Of a stretch of 44,618 nucleotides of DNA, positions 32,507 through 41,107 are shown in pieces. Under the pieces are notes generated by a model. The model was not told the DNA's origin. It saw nothing but the letters and a program-made list of their open reading frames with translations, and made no database searches. The DNA comes from Chloroflexota bacterium. GTDB lineage: Bacteria > Chloroflexota > Anaerolineae > Anaerolineales > Villigracilaceae. The stretch lies in the NCBI GenBank assembly GCA_021824575.1, contig JAKAKJ010000049.1, forward strand, positions 1 to 44,618, read 5' to 3'. The position numbers and the translations under genes are program-made. Positions within the stretch are counted from its first letter, which is position 1. The number at the start of each line of letters is the position of its first letter.

Positions 32507-33928
32507 TCAGCTAAAATTCAATTTATACAAATGAGCAATAATCTGAACAATATCTACAGAATACCCAAAAACAAGGGATACAAAAACCGTATTACACAAA
32601 ACCATTACTAACCCACTTTGCCTGGAAACAAAGTTCTTGAACCTATCGGCACCTTCAAGAAAAAGGACGACAAACGCCAAAATTGCGGGGTATATAAAGA
32701 TGGACTTCATAAAAGAAAAATCCCTATACAATAGCGCATAGAGTACTTCAAAAAGAAAATAGGCGAGGAAAAGCATATCAAACAGTCCATAAAATCTCTT
32801 CTCAAGAAGGACACCAACATTCCCAATAATGCCCCTTAATAATGCAATCAGCCCCCCAACAGCCCCAATGAGAAAGAATGCCGTTGGCAGCAAAGCGAGG
32901 ATAAATATGCTTCTGGTTACCGCAAAATCAGGTGTCGTATGCCACGAATCAGGAGAGTTAAGGAAATGAACTGAGTTCGCGCTTCCGTACAAGTTTGCCC
33001 AGAGAGAAGTCCGATAGGGCGGATAATCGGTTGGGCCAAGGGTTAAACGAGGGTATGCCAACAAGTCAATAAATTTTACGGTGAAAAGTCCGTCTTGGAT
33101 TGAGATAATACCCGGACGCCGCACATAGGTTTTTTCAAAAAAAGAAGGAAATGGGGCCGGCGAAAGACTCAACGTTACGGGTATCTTATAGTTTTGAATG
33201 TTGATTATATATTGGCTCAAAGGATTCAAAAACACTAAGACCACACTCCCCAGCAAAAAGGCTATGGACGTAGAAACCTCCACGAATCGCCTGTTACTTA
33301 AACCCTTTAACAATAATGTCAAGAAGATCGCTAATGCAGTGGCCCAAACATTCGTTTTCACAGCAATGCCTAAAGAGACCAACAAGCTCGAGAGCAACAA
33401 ATATCCAAATCCACCTTTCTGAAGAAACTTGAAACATGCATAAATGGCGGCGGAGGAGAAAAAGATTGCAAAGGCATCATTACTGGCCATTCCATTCGCC
33501 TCGATCAAAGCGGGATTGAACGCCAAAAGCGAGAAGGCAATCAATCCAATTCCCCGGTCGTGGCAGTGTAAATCCCTGATTAGAAGGTAAGCAAATACCA
33601 GCACAATCTCGCCAGCAATAAAATTCATCAGTTGAGCCAAAATGATGATTGAATTTTGATGGCTAGGGTTAACACCAGCAAGGCGAACAGCCGTTGCCAC
33701 AGAATAATAGAACACTTTAGGCTGAAAACATTCTGGACAATCTTCTTTTAACGGCAACTTATCGTTTTGCAAAATGAAATTTATCACCTCAATATGGTTA
33801 TCAAATGCTTCGCGATTTACAAGGGCAAGACCCATTCTTAAGATTGAAGAAAGGAAAAAGACAATAACAAACAAGAACTGCAACAGAGATACTCTATCCT
33901 TAACAAGTCCGAACATTTTACCTGTCAT
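32507..33928 (-). CDS. Multi-spanning membrane protein, GT-C glycosyltransferase-like
   Basis: 473 residues with 10 or more predicted membrane helices. After the first helix comes a loop REAFDNHIEVINFILQNDKLP and CPECFQPKVFYYSVATAVRLAG, an acidic/aromatic loop as in GT-C enzymes of the GT39/ArnT type that use lipid-linked sugars. I see no certain catalytic motif, so the function is tentative. Its DNA is AT-richer than its neighbours (about 37% GC in bases 32581-32640 by hand count), suggesting transfer. ATG 33928 has no Shine-Dalgarno; TATAAT ends 8 bases upstream. A TTG at 33937 overlaps that box. Confidence 0.7.
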   Translation of the reverse strand: MTGKMFGLVKDRVSLLQFLFVIVFFLSSILRMGLALVNREAFDNHIEVINFILQNDKLPLKEDCPECFQPKVFYYSVATAVRLAGVNPSHQNSIIILAQLMNFIAGEIVLVFAYLLIRDLHCHDRGIGLIAFSLLAFNPALIEANGMASNDAFAIFFSSAAIYACFKFLQKGGFGYLLLSSLLVSLGIAVKTNVWATALAIFLTLLLKGLSNRRFVEVSTSIAFLLGSVVLVFLNPLSQYIINIQNYKIPVTLSLSPAPFPSFFEKTYVRRPGIISIQDGLFTVKFIDLLAYPRLTLGPTDYPPYRTSLWANLYGSANSVHFLNSPDSWHTTPDFAVTRSIFILALLPTAFFLIGAVGGLIALLRGIIGNVGVLLEKRFYGLFDMLFLAYFLFEVLYALLYRDFSFMKSIFIYPAILAFVVLFLEGADRFKNFVSRQSGLVMVLCNTVFVSLVFGYSVDIVQIIAHLYKLNFS

Positions 33929-33936
33929 GGTGGGCA

Positions 33937-33942
33937 ATTATA
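33937..33942 (-). promoter_or_regulatory. Putative -10 box of GT-C-like gene, start-proximal
   Basis: On the minus strand TATAAT (33942-33937) ends 8 bases before the ATG at 33928. The rest of the 259-base gap to relA is AT-rich and shows no clear gene. Confidence 0.45.
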
Positions 33943-34174
33943 CTTGAGGGGAATTTCGTATTCTATTTTCTCCTTTCAAAGAACAACACACATCCAATAG
34001 GGTTTTGCTAAAGCCATTTGGCAGGACGCCAGATTGGGAGAGCGAATTCCACCAATGGACGAATAATACAAATAGAACCTCGAAAAATCCGCTTATTCGG
34101 GTTAGAGATTTTCCGACTTTGGCAGGGCCATGACGCATCAAACTTTAGTTACTCTCAGACCATGATTCTTGGAA

Positions 34175-34180
34175 TACAAT
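34175..34180 (+). promoter_or_regulatory. Putative -10 box of relA/spoT, start-proximal
   Basis: TACAAT ends 7 bases before the ATG at 34188, with no Shine-Dalgarno. No clear -35 is seen. Confidence 0.45.
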
Positions 34181-34187
34181 TAACTCG

Positions 34188-36410
34188 ATGAAATCCATCG
34201 CCACCACGGTTCCTCTCGAAAAACTACTGGAGCAGCTTCCTGAAACGTACACGCTGGCCGACAAGGAATTGGTCCAACGGGCTTACCGCGTCGCGGAGGA
34301 AGCGCACCGGGATCAAAAGCGAAATTCCGGTGAGCCTTATATCAATCACTGTCTGGCTGTGGCGCAGATCCTGGCCGAGCTTCGCGTCCCGCCTGAAGTC
34401 CTCGCCGCGGGACTTTTGCACGATACCGTGGAAGACACGGCTGTCACGCTCGACGATATCCGAAGCGATTTTGGCGATGTCGTAGCCAATCTCGTGGATG
34501 GCGTTACAAAGCTGACCAACCTGCCGCGTGTCTCACGCGACGATCAACATGCCGAAGATGCTGCCCCATCAGATGGAACCGAAATCAGCGGCAAGTCCAT
34601 GACGCTGGGCCGCCGGCCCGATATGGCGTCCGAGACGCTGCGTAAAACATTCCTTGCCATGGGCGATGATGTGCGTGTGGTGTTGATCAAACTCGCAGAC
34701 CGCCTGCACAACATGCGGACGCTCAGCCACATGCCGGAAGCAAAACGCAAGCGCATCGCCCAACAGACACTCGACATTTTCGCTCCACTGGCAAACCGGC
34801 TCGGCATCTGGCAAATCAAATGGGAATTGGAAGACCTCGCCTTTCGTTACGTCAACCCGGCAAAGTATAAAGAGATCGCCGAACAACTGGCCGAACGCCG
34901 CCCTGACCGCGAAGCCCAAATCGAAATCATCATCGAAAGTCTGAGAAAGCTCTTTGCGGAACATAATATCAACGCGGATATCAGCGGGCGGCCCAAACAC
35001 ATCTATTCAATATACAGAAAAATGGAACAGAAGGGCAAGGCCTTCGAGTCAGTACGCGACGTGCGCGCCGTCCGGCTCATTGTCTCGGATGTGACTGCCT
35101 GCTACACATCGCTCGGGTTGATCCACACGCACTGGCGTCCGATCCCCGGCGAGTTCGATGATTACATCGCCGCGCCGAAGGATAACTTTTATCAATCGCT
35201 TCACACCGCCGTGATCTGGGATGATGGGAAACCGCTCGAAGTGCAAATCCGCACCCCAGAGATGCACCAGAGTGCGGAATATGGAATCGCCGCGCACTGG
35301 CGTTACAAGGAAGGCGCCAAGCGCGACAGGTCCTACGAACAGCGCATCAACTGGCTTCGCAACATGATGGAATGGCGTTCGGATGTCAACGACGCGACTG
35401 AATTCGTCGAGTCAATGCGTTCGGATGTTTTCCAGGACCGCGTTTATGTGTTCACGCCGCGCGGCGACATCATTGACATGCCCGCCGGCTCCACGCCGGT
35501 TGACTTTGCATATCATGTTCACACCGACATCGGCCACCGCTGCCGGGGCGCAAAAGTTAACGGAAAACTTGTCCCGCTGTATCACGAGTTGAAAACCGGC
35601 GACCAGGTCGAAATCCTGACCGCGAAGCGAGGCGGGCCAAGCCGCGACTGGTTGAATTCGAATCTCGGACTCGTCAAAACCCAGCGCGCCAAATCCAAAA
35701 TCCGCCAGTGGTTCAAGAAGGAAAATAACCAGCAAAACCTCGCGCAGGGACGCCTGCTGCTGGAACGCGAATTGCAGCGGCTGGGAATTCCTGAAGTCAA
35801 CTTTGAAAAGATGGCGCGCGATCTGGGCTTCAAGACGCCCGACGAAATGTTCGTTGACCTCGGCACCGGAGACCTTTCGGTCAGCAAAGTCATTCGCCAG
35901 ATTTCCGAGACGGTCGAAACAGCCGACATCCTGTCAAACGCCACGCCCGCAGCTGAACCGCTGACAATTGGTTCTGTTAACGTCGTCGGCTTGAAGGGTT
36001 TGTTAACCACAATGGCTCGCTGCTGCAATCCCGCACCGGGCGATCAAATCGTGGGGTACATCACACGCGGGCGCGGCGCGACGATCCACCGCCAGGACTG
36101 CCCGAATATTTTGCGGCTCGGACTCAAGGACCGCGAACGATTGGTGCGCGTGGATTGGGGCACGCAGGTTCGCACGTATCCGGTTCCGATCCGCATCCGC
36201 GCCTACGACCGGCAAGGCTTGATGGGCGATGTCACCAACCTGTTGAGCGATGAAGGCGTCAACATTGCCGAGGTAAAAGTGAATGTCAATCGAAGCCTGG
36301 CCGAATTGCGTTTGACCGTTGAAGTGGAGGATATTTCCCAGCTCAGCAAAGTGCTCACCAAACTTGAGAACGTGCCAAATGTGACGGAAGCGCATCGCGT
36401 AAGCGGATGA
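34188..36410 (+). CDS. rel: Bifunctional (p)ppGpp synthetase/hydrolase, RelA/SpoT family
   Basis: 740 residues with the full long-RSH layout. HD hydrolase domain: AHRDQKRNSGEPYINH, LLHDTVEDT (H78-D79) and KLADRLHNMRTL, so hydrolase activity is likely intact. Synthetase domain: RAVRLIVSDVTACYTSLG and DYIAAPKDNFYQSLHTAV. Then TGS (VFTPRGDIIDMPAGSTPVDFAY, quoted as TPRGDIIDMPAGSTPVDFAY), helical, zinc-finger-like ARCCNPAPGDQIVGY and a C-terminal ACT domain. It sets (p)ppGpp levels in response to amino-acid starvation. An acidic/Ser insert of about 35 residues (roughly 115-150) lies in the HD domain. A strong terminator follows directly. Confidence 0.96.
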   Translation: MKSIATTVPLEKLLEQLPETYTLADKELVQRAYRVAEEAHRDQKRNSGEPYINHCLAVAQILAELRVPPEVLAAGLLHDTVEDTAVTLDDIRSDFGDVVANLVDGVTKLTNLPRVSRDDQHAEDAAPSDGTEISGKSMTLGRRPDMASETLRKTFLAMGDDVRVVLIKLADRLHNMRTLSHMPEAKRKRIAQQTLDIFAPLANRLGIWQIKWELEDLAFRYVNPAKYKEIAEQLAERRPDREAQIEIIIESLRKLFAEHNINADISGRPKHIYSIYRKMEQKGKAFESVRDVRAVRLIVSDVTACYTSLGLIHTHWRPIPGEFDDYIAAPKDNFYQSLHTAVIWDDGKPLEVQIRTPEMHQSAEYGIAAHWRYKEGAKRDRSYEQRINWLRNMMEWRSDVNDATEFVESMRSDVFQDRVYVFTPRGDIIDMPAGSTPVDFAYHVHTDIGHRCRGAKVNGKLVPLYHELKTGDQVEILTAKRGGPSRDWLNSNLGLVKTQRAKSKIRQWFKKENNQQNLAQGRLLLERELQRLGIPEVNFEKMARDLGFKTPDEMFVDLGTGDLSVSKVIRQISETVETADILSNATPAAEPLTIGSVNVVGLKGLLTTMARCCNPAPGDQIVGYITRGRGATIHRQDCPNILRLGLKDRERLVRVDWGTQVRTYPVPIRIRAYDRQGLMGDVTNLLSDEGVNIAEVKVNVNRSLAELRLTVEVEDISQLSKVLTKLENVPNVTEAHRVSG

Positions 36411-36425
36411 TCGTCCTCACTCCTG

Positions 36426-36454
36426 CCCCTCTCCCAATTTGGGAGAGGGGTTTT
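36426..36454 (+). terminator. Rho-independent terminator of rel
   Basis: An 11-bp stem, CCCCTCTCCCA with its complement, loop of 3, followed by TTTT. It begins 16 bases after the rel stop codon. A TATAAT (36463-36468) for moeA lies just downstream. Confidence 0.92.
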
Positions 36455-36483
36455 GTTGGTGGTATAATGCGCCCGCTTTGGAA

Positions 36484-37713
36484 ATGACATTGCTCAGCGT
36501 GCAGGCGGCGCAAGAACGCATCCTTTCCTGTTTCAAACCCGTAGAGGCGGAAACACTGTCTCTGGAACAGTGCGCGGGACGCGTGCTGGCCGCCGATATG
36601 TTTTCGATTGATCTCCCCCTTTTTGACAATTCATCGGTGGATGGCTTTGCATTGATCGCGGCCGATGCTGTGGATACAAGTGCCGCATCACCCCGGACGT
36701 TGAACGTGGTCGCCGATATACCGGCTGGTTCCTCGTCTGACGTTTCGATCATGCGCGGACAGGCCGCGCGCATCATGACGGGCGCGCCCCTCCCGAAAGG
36801 CGCAGACGCGGTTGTCATGGTCGAAGACACAGATTTTGATTACCAATCCCCAAACATTGCCGCGCCGGCTCAGGTCAAAATTTATAAATCGGTCAAAGCG
36901 GGCGAGAATGTACGCACGCGCGGCATGGATATCAAGAATGGACAAAAAGTTTTGTCCGCCGGCCATCGTTTGCGCGCGCAGGATCTCGGCATGCTGGCAA
37001 TGTTAAGCACAGCAAAGGTCAGCGTGTTTCGCAGACCGCGCGCGGCATTGCTTTCGAGCGGCGACGAACTCGCGCCCATAGACCAGCCGCTCAAGCCGGG
37101 GAAAATCCGCGACACAAATTCGCACACCATCGCCGCATTGATCGAAGATTCTGGCTGCGAAGTCCTGCGGCTTGGAATTGCACCGGATCAACGCGATGCA
37201 ATCCAAACCCTGTTCGATAAATCCATCAGCATGAAAGCCGACGTAATCATTTCATCCGCCGGAGTCAGCGTCGGCGCGTTCGACTTTATCAAGGATGTGG
37301 TCGAGTCGAATGGCAGCTTGGATTTTTGGAAAGTCAACATGCGCCCCGGAAAACCGGTGGCGTTCGGAGAATATCGCGGCGTGCCGTTCATCGGCCTGCC
37401 GGGCAATCCGGTTTCGGCATTCGTCGGCTTCGAGGTTTTTGTGCGTCCGGCTTTAGGACGGCTGGCAGGATTGGAAACGGTGGCCCGGCCCAAAGTCAAA
37501 GTAAGACTCGCTGAGCCTGTCGAGTCAGATGGACGCGAAAGTTATCTGCGTGCAATGGTCGAAGAGAGCACTGGCATCCTGTCCGCAAAATTAACGGGTC
37601 ATCAAGGCTCTGGAAATTTGTTATCGCTTGTTCAAGCAAATGCTTTACTTATCATTCCCGCTGGTGTAAAATCGCTTCCCATTGGCTCCCCAGTGGACGC
37701 TTGGTGGCTATGA
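36484..37713 (+). CDS. moeA: Molybdopterin molybdenumtransferase
   Basis: 409 residues with the MoeA architecture: N-terminal SLEQCAGRVLAADM and LPLFDNSSVDGFAL; a middle beta domain with AARIMTGAPLPKGADAVVMVED; the MoCF-binding (MogA-like) domain with LLSSGDEL, GKIRDTNSHT, VIISSAGVSVGAFDF and PGKPVAFG and GLPGNPVSAFVGFE; and a C-terminal domain. It inserts molybdate into adenylylated molybdopterin. ATG 36484 was chosen from the family; TATAAT ends 15 bases before it. Residues encoded near 37511-37524 (AEPVES) come from a CTGAGCCTGTCGAG repeat-like core. It is 13 kb from moaCDE. Confidence 0.95.
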   Translation: MTLLSVQAAQERILSCFKPVEAETLSLEQCAGRVLAADMFSIDLPLFDNSSVDGFALIAADAVDTSAASPRTLNVVADIPAGSSSDVSIMRGQAARIMTGAPLPKGADAVVMVEDTDFDYQSPNIAAPAQVKIYKSVKAGENVRTRGMDIKNGQKVLSAGHRLRAQDLGMLAMLSTAKVSVFRRPRAALLSSGDELAPIDQPLKPGKIRDTNSHTIAALIEDSGCEVLRLGIAPDQRDAIQTLFDKSISMKADVIISSAGVSVGAFDFIKDVVESNGSLDFWKVNMRPGKPVAFGEYRGVPFIGLPGNPVSAFVGFEVFVRPALGRLAGLETVARPKVKVRLAEPVESDGRESYLRAMVEESTGILSAKLTGHQGSGNLLSLVQANALLIIPAGVKSLPIGSPVDAWWL

Positions 37714-37719
37714 GGTGAC

Positions 37720-38148
37720 ATGGATAAATGGCTTTTTAGAATCTCCATCGCATTGACGGTAATCGGTCTGGCTGTCTCGATTTACATGACGATCTATAAA
37801 ATAACCGACAACCAGAATATGTGTATTGGAAACGGCGGTTGTTCAAAAGTTAATTCGAGTGTTTATGCTGAAGTATACGGCATTCCAGTGGCGGTGTTCG
37901 GCATTGTGGGTTATGCCGCGCTGATGGTCATGCTGTTCATCGAAAATCGGAATTCGTTCCTGCAAGCCAACGCCACGATGATCATCTTTGGAATGGCGCT
38001 AATCGGTTTTCTGTTCACGCTTTACTTGATCTATGTTGAAGTTGCGTTGATCCATGCGCTGTGCCCGTTCTGTCTCACTTCGCAAATCGCAATGTCCATA
38101 TTTTTCATACTCTCGGTGATCCGGCTGGTGCGCCAGCCAATTAACTAA
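37720..38148 (+). CDS. Vitamin K epoxide reductase (VKOR) family protein
   Basis: 142 residues with four membrane helices. Active-site cysteines: C35 and C41 in CIGNGGC, and the CxxC pair C115-C118 in CPFC, plus NSS (45-47) after the first pair, as in bacterial VKORs. It passes electrons from a secreted DsbA-like thiol oxidase to quinone, so it supports disulfide formation outside the cell. There is no fused thioredoxin domain, and no DsbA partner is in the window. GAGGTGA precedes the ATG, 6 bases after moeA. Confidence 0.93.
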   Translation: MDKWLFRISIALTVIGLAVSIYMTIYKITDNQNMCIGNGGCSKVNSSVYAEVYGIPVAVFGIVGYAALMVMLFIENRNSFLQANATMIIFGMALIGFLFTLYLIYVEVALIHALCPFCLTSQIAMSIFFILSVIRLVRQPIN

Positions 38149-38160
38149 AAGGAGCTTTGC

Positions 38161-38391
38161 ATGCCCCGCATTCGCTGTCACTACGCAGACTGTGTCTTTC
38201 TCGATGACGGTTACTGTTCCGCAGCCGCCGTGGAGCTCGACCCCGATACGGGTTGCGCGACCTATTCTCCCAACGACGAAGCCAAGGAATCGGAGGATTG
38301 GGAGGAAGAGGAGGAACTCGAAGAATGGGAAGACGAGGAACTCGAGGATGATGAAGAAGAATCCTGGGAAGAAGACGAAGACGAATTCTAA
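38161..38391 (+). CDS. Small Cys-rich protein with extremely acidic tail (DUF1540-like N-terminus)
   Basis: 76 residues. The first half has four Cys (C6, C11, C19, C32) in a C-x4-C-x7-C-x12-C pattern resembling the DUF1540 metal-binding-like motif. From residue about 41 to the end almost every residue is Glu, Asp or Trp. AAAAGGAG lies upstream of the ATG, 12 bases after the VKOR gene, and a strong terminator follows, so it is a well-translated real gene. The function is unknown; metal or basic-partner binding is plausible. Confidence 0.8.
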   Translation: MPRIRCHYADCVFLDDGYCSAAAVELDPDTGCATYSPNDEAKESEDWEEEEELEEWEDEELEDDEEESWEEDEDEF

Positions 38392-38414
38392 TCAGGAATC
38401 ACAATTCAATAAAA

Positions 38415-38450
38415 TAAAAGAGTCAAAGTGATGGAACTTTGACTCTTTTA
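38415..38450. terminator. Bidirectional Rho-independent terminator
   Basis: A perfect 15-bp stem (TAAAAGAGTCAAAGT and complement, loop GATGGA) with A- and T-runs on either side. It ends the moeA/VKOR/acidic-protein unit and the convergent TrmH-type gene. Confidence 0.93.
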
Positions 38451-38456
38451 TTATCG

Positions 38457-39239
38457 CTATTCGGGCTGCATGAATTGATAAAGCAAAACCCCGGCCGCCA
38501 CCGCAAGGTTCAGCGAACTTGTCCTGCCGCGCATCGGCAAGGAAATTGCCGCGTCGCAAGCGTTGAGTTGATCAGATGACAAACCTTTTTGCTCGCTGCC
38601 AAGCACCAGGAAAAAGTTCCGCTCTGGCTTGAAGCCGCGATAATCATCCTTCGCATGGGATGAAGTCCCGATCAGTTGAATTTCCCTGCGCCGCGCCCAA
38701 CCTTCAAATTCATCGAACGAACATTGGACGAACGGCTTCCAAAAAATCGCGCCCATGCTGGCTCGAATCGAAGTGGGATGATACGGATCCACACCGCCAT
38801 CGAGCAGGATCAACGCGGCCGCGCCAACCGCATCGAGCGTACGCAAAATCGTCCCAACGTTGCCGGGGTCCTGCGGCGAAACGACCGCCGCGCCGCAATG
38901 TACAGATTCAAGCTCATCAATCTTTTTTCGCTTTTGATGAACGACAGCCAGGATTCCCTGCGGGTTCTCTTTGTCAGCCAGGGACGCCATCACCGAAGCG
39001 GAGACCGGCTGCGCTGTCGAATCGAATCGTGAAACCAGGCCGCGGCCAAAATCACTCGCCAACAAATCCGGGGCGTAAAGAAGCGAAGCGATTTCCCATC
39101 CAGCTTCGACAGCCTCGCCAACATGATGGATTCCCTCGACCAGAAACAATCCGGATTCGGCGCGCGCTTTGTGTCCGCGCAGGGCGCGCACCTGTTTGAC
39201 GAGCGGATTCGAAAGGCTGGTAATGGTTGGCCGGGGCAT
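38457..39239 (-). CDS. TrmH/SpoU-family RNA 2'-O-methyltransferase
   Basis: 260 residues. An N-terminal substrate-binding domain (ITSLSNPLVKQVRALRGHKAR, FLVEGIHHVGEA; first quoted as SLSNPLVKQVRALRGHKAR) precedes the trefoil-knot SPOUT domain with motif 1 SPQDPGNVGTILRTLDAVGA, motif 2 LVLGSEQKGLS and motif 3 ISLPMRGRTSSLNLAVAAGVLLY. It uses SAM to methylate 2'-OH groups of rRNA or tRNA; the target is not known from sequence. ATG 39239 is preferred; a GTG at 39254 in frame is possible. Confidence 0.93.
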   Translation of the reverse strand: MPRPTITSLSNPLVKQVRALRGHKARAESGLFLVEGIHHVGEAVEAGWEIASLLYAPDLLASDFGRGLVSRFDSTAQPVSASVMASLADKENPQGILAVVHQKRKKIDELESVHCGAAVVSPQDPGNVGTILRTLDAVGAAALILLDGGVDPYHPTSIRASMGAIFWKPFVQCSFDEFEGWARRREIQLIGTSSHAKDDYRGFKPERNFFLVLGSEQKGLSSDQLNACDAAISLPMRGRTSSLNLAVAAGVLLYQFMQPE

Positions 39240-39294
39240 TTCCCCATTGTACACAAAAAGGCCGCGTTTTATATCGGGACGCGGCCCGCATGCC

Positions 39295-39714
39295 TTATTG
39301 TTTTACGACCACCAATTTTGCAACCATGCCCGCTTCAAAGTGACCAGGGACACTGCACACAATCTGATACGTTCCCGGATCACTTGGCGCGGTGAACGTG
39401 TCCGAAACGGTTTGACCTGACGCGATATGGTCCTTTTCCCAGTAAACATTTGCCTGGTCCGCGCTCGTGAAATGCCCGACCACATCATGACCAAGTTTCA
39501 TGATGACAAAGCTGTGCTCACCAGCGCCATTGTTGACGGCGGAAAACGAAATTTTTGCGCCCGCCGGGACAGTGAATGTATTCGGCGTAAATGCAAAATC
39601 AGTGATCGTCACGTTGATGGATGTGGACGGCGCGCCGCCGCCCGAATTGCCGCACGCCGTCAACAGCAATGCGAAGCTCGCTGCAAATGCAACACAAAAC
39701 AGAAACTTTTTCAT
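39295..39714 (-). CDS. Cupredoxin-domain lipoprotein (plastocyanin/nitrosocyanin-like)
   Basis: 139 residues. A signal peptide ends in a lipobox (LLLTAC, Cys21). The mature part is a single cupredoxin domain with a complete type 1 copper site: H67 (GEHSF), C120, H125 and M130 (CSVPGHFEAGM). It is likely a membrane-anchored electron carrier or copper-binding protein outside the cell. AAGGAGG precedes ATG 39714. A 20-base palindrome lies in its promoter region. Confidence 0.9.
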   Translation of the reverse strand: MKKFLFCVAFAASFALLLTACGNSGGGAPSTSINVTITDFAFTPNTFTVPAGAKISFSAVNNGAGEHSFVIMKLGHDVVGHFTSADQANVYWEKDHIASGQTVSDTFTAPSDPGTYQIVCSVPGHFEAGMVAKLVVVKQ

Positions 39715-39767
39715 TCTTGTCTTCCTCCTTGATGACATAACTTAGCATAGCAGGGAAAATGGTGCAA

Positions 39768-39787
39768 TGCAACACTTTCGAGTTGCA
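39768..39787. promoter_or_regulatory. Operator-like palindrome between cupredoxin and aminotransferase genes
   Basis: TGCAAC-N8-GTTGCA is a perfect inverted repeat in the 156-base divergent spacer. A TTGCAC possible -35 for the cupredoxin gene (minus strand, 39767-39762) is directly beside it, with TAAGTT 17 bases further. The position fits a repressor or activator site; the protein is unknown. Confidence 0.4.
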
Positions 39788-39870
39788 CTCTTATTTATAT
39801 CTTATCAAGATGTATTTATAAGACTGACGAAAATGTTGTACACTTGGGAAAATTCCATAAGGAGTCGTCC

Positions 39871-40992
39871 ATGAACGTTCCCGCATTCTCTGACCTAAAC
39901 CCTCCAACCCGCATCCTGCTCGGACCCGGGCCGGGCATGACACACCCGCGCGTTGTCCGCGTCTTGACCGCACCCACACTCGGACATCTCGATCCCGAAT
40001 TGCTCAAAATTTACAGCGAAGAGCAGGAATTGCTTCGTTACGTTTTCCAAACCAAGAACGAATGGACATTTGCCTTGTCGGGAACCGGCACGTCCGGCAT
40101 GGAATCCGCATTGACCAATTTGATCGAGCCGGGTGATTTGGTGCTGGCTTGCGTTCATGGATATTTTGGCGCGCGTCTGGCAGAAATCGCCGAACGACTT
40201 GGCGCGACCGTGGATCGAATCGAAAAGCCGCTTGGACAGATCTTCAGCGTGGATGAGATCGAGGCCGCGTTAAAGAAAAAGAAATATAAACTGATGACCA
40301 TCGTCCATGCGGAGACATCCACCGGCGCGGAGCAATTGCATATCAAGGAAATCGCTGCAGCCGCACATAAGAATGGTGTGCTGATTGTGCTGGACACGGT
40401 CACATCATTGGGCGGAATCCCGGTCAAGATTGATGAATGGGATATTGACATGGCATATTCGGCCAGCCAAAAGAATCTCGGCGCGCCGTCTGGGTTAGCG
40501 CCAATCACGGTCGGGCCACGGGCAAGAGAGATTATCGAGAAGCGCGCAAAACCGGTTTCATCTTTTTATCTCGACTTGAAACAATACGCGAATTATTGGG
40601 GCGGCGCACACGGATACCATCACACCGCGTCAGCCAGTTTACATTTTGGCTTGCGCGAGGGTCTGCGCGTCATCGCCGAGGAAGGACTCGATCACACATT
40701 TGCCCGCCTGCGTTCCAATGCGGAAATGTTATGGAATGGTTTGGAAGACATGGACATTCCGCCATTCATTCCAATGGAGTATCGCCTTCCGCCGCTGACC
40801 ACGGCCAAAGTCCCGGCTGGATGCGATCCGCACGAAGTCCGCGCGCGCCTGCTCGACGAATACAATATCGAGATCGCGGCTGGATTCGGCGCGTTGAAGG
40901 ATCAAGTCTGGCGAATCGGATTGATGGGATATTCGAGCCGAAAAGAAAACATCACACTCTTCCTCGCTGCATTGAAAGAGTTGTTGAAGTAA
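39871..40992 (+). CDS. Class V aminotransferase, alanine-glyoxylate/serine-glyoxylate type
   Basis: 373 residues. LLGPGPGMTHPRVVRVL opens as in the AGXT/SPT family; GTGTSGMESALTNLI is the PLP phosphate loop; HAETSTGAEQ and LDTVTSLGGIP follow; PLP lysine is K201 in SASQKNLGAPSGLA. Likely reaction: transfer of the amino group from alanine or serine to glyoxylate. AAGGAG precedes ATG 39871. Phosphoserine or aspartate-type members look different near the lysine, so the glyoxylate type is favoured. Confidence 0.9.
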   Translation: MNVPAFSDLNPPTRILLGPGPGMTHPRVVRVLTAPTLGHLDPELLKIYSEEQELLRYVFQTKNEWTFALSGTGTSGMESALTNLIEPGDLVLACVHGYFGARLAEIAERLGATVDRIEKPLGQIFSVDEIEAALKKKKYKLMTIVHAETSTGAEQLHIKEIAAAAHKNGVLIVLDTVTSLGGIPVKIDEWDIDMAYSASQKNLGAPSGLAPITVGPRAREIIEKRAKPVSSFYLDLKQYANYWGGAHGYHHTASASLHFGLREGLRVIAEEGLDHTFARLRSNAEMLWNGLEDMDIPPFIPMEYRLPPLTTAKVPAGCDPHEVRARLLDEYNIEIAAGFGALKDQVWRIGLMGYSSRKENITLFLAALKELLK

Positions 40993-40996
40993 GAAC

Positions 40997-41064
40997 GGTC
41001 TCGACCCTGAAGGGGCGCAGGGCGTTACGGCGGCGCTGGACGAGCAGCGAAGCGTATCGAGACC
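40997..41064. repeat. Intergenic inverted repeat, GGTCTCGA family
   Basis: GGTCTCGA (40997-41004) and TCGAGACC (41057-41064) bracket a GC-rich stretch with AGCGAAGCGTA near the right end. It lies between the aminotransferase stop and the next gene, without a T-run, and looks like a dispersed repeat unit. Confidence 0.5.
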
Positions 41065-41107
41065 CGCCGCCCACTCGACCGCCGCATGAAAACCTTTAGG
41101 AGTATTC

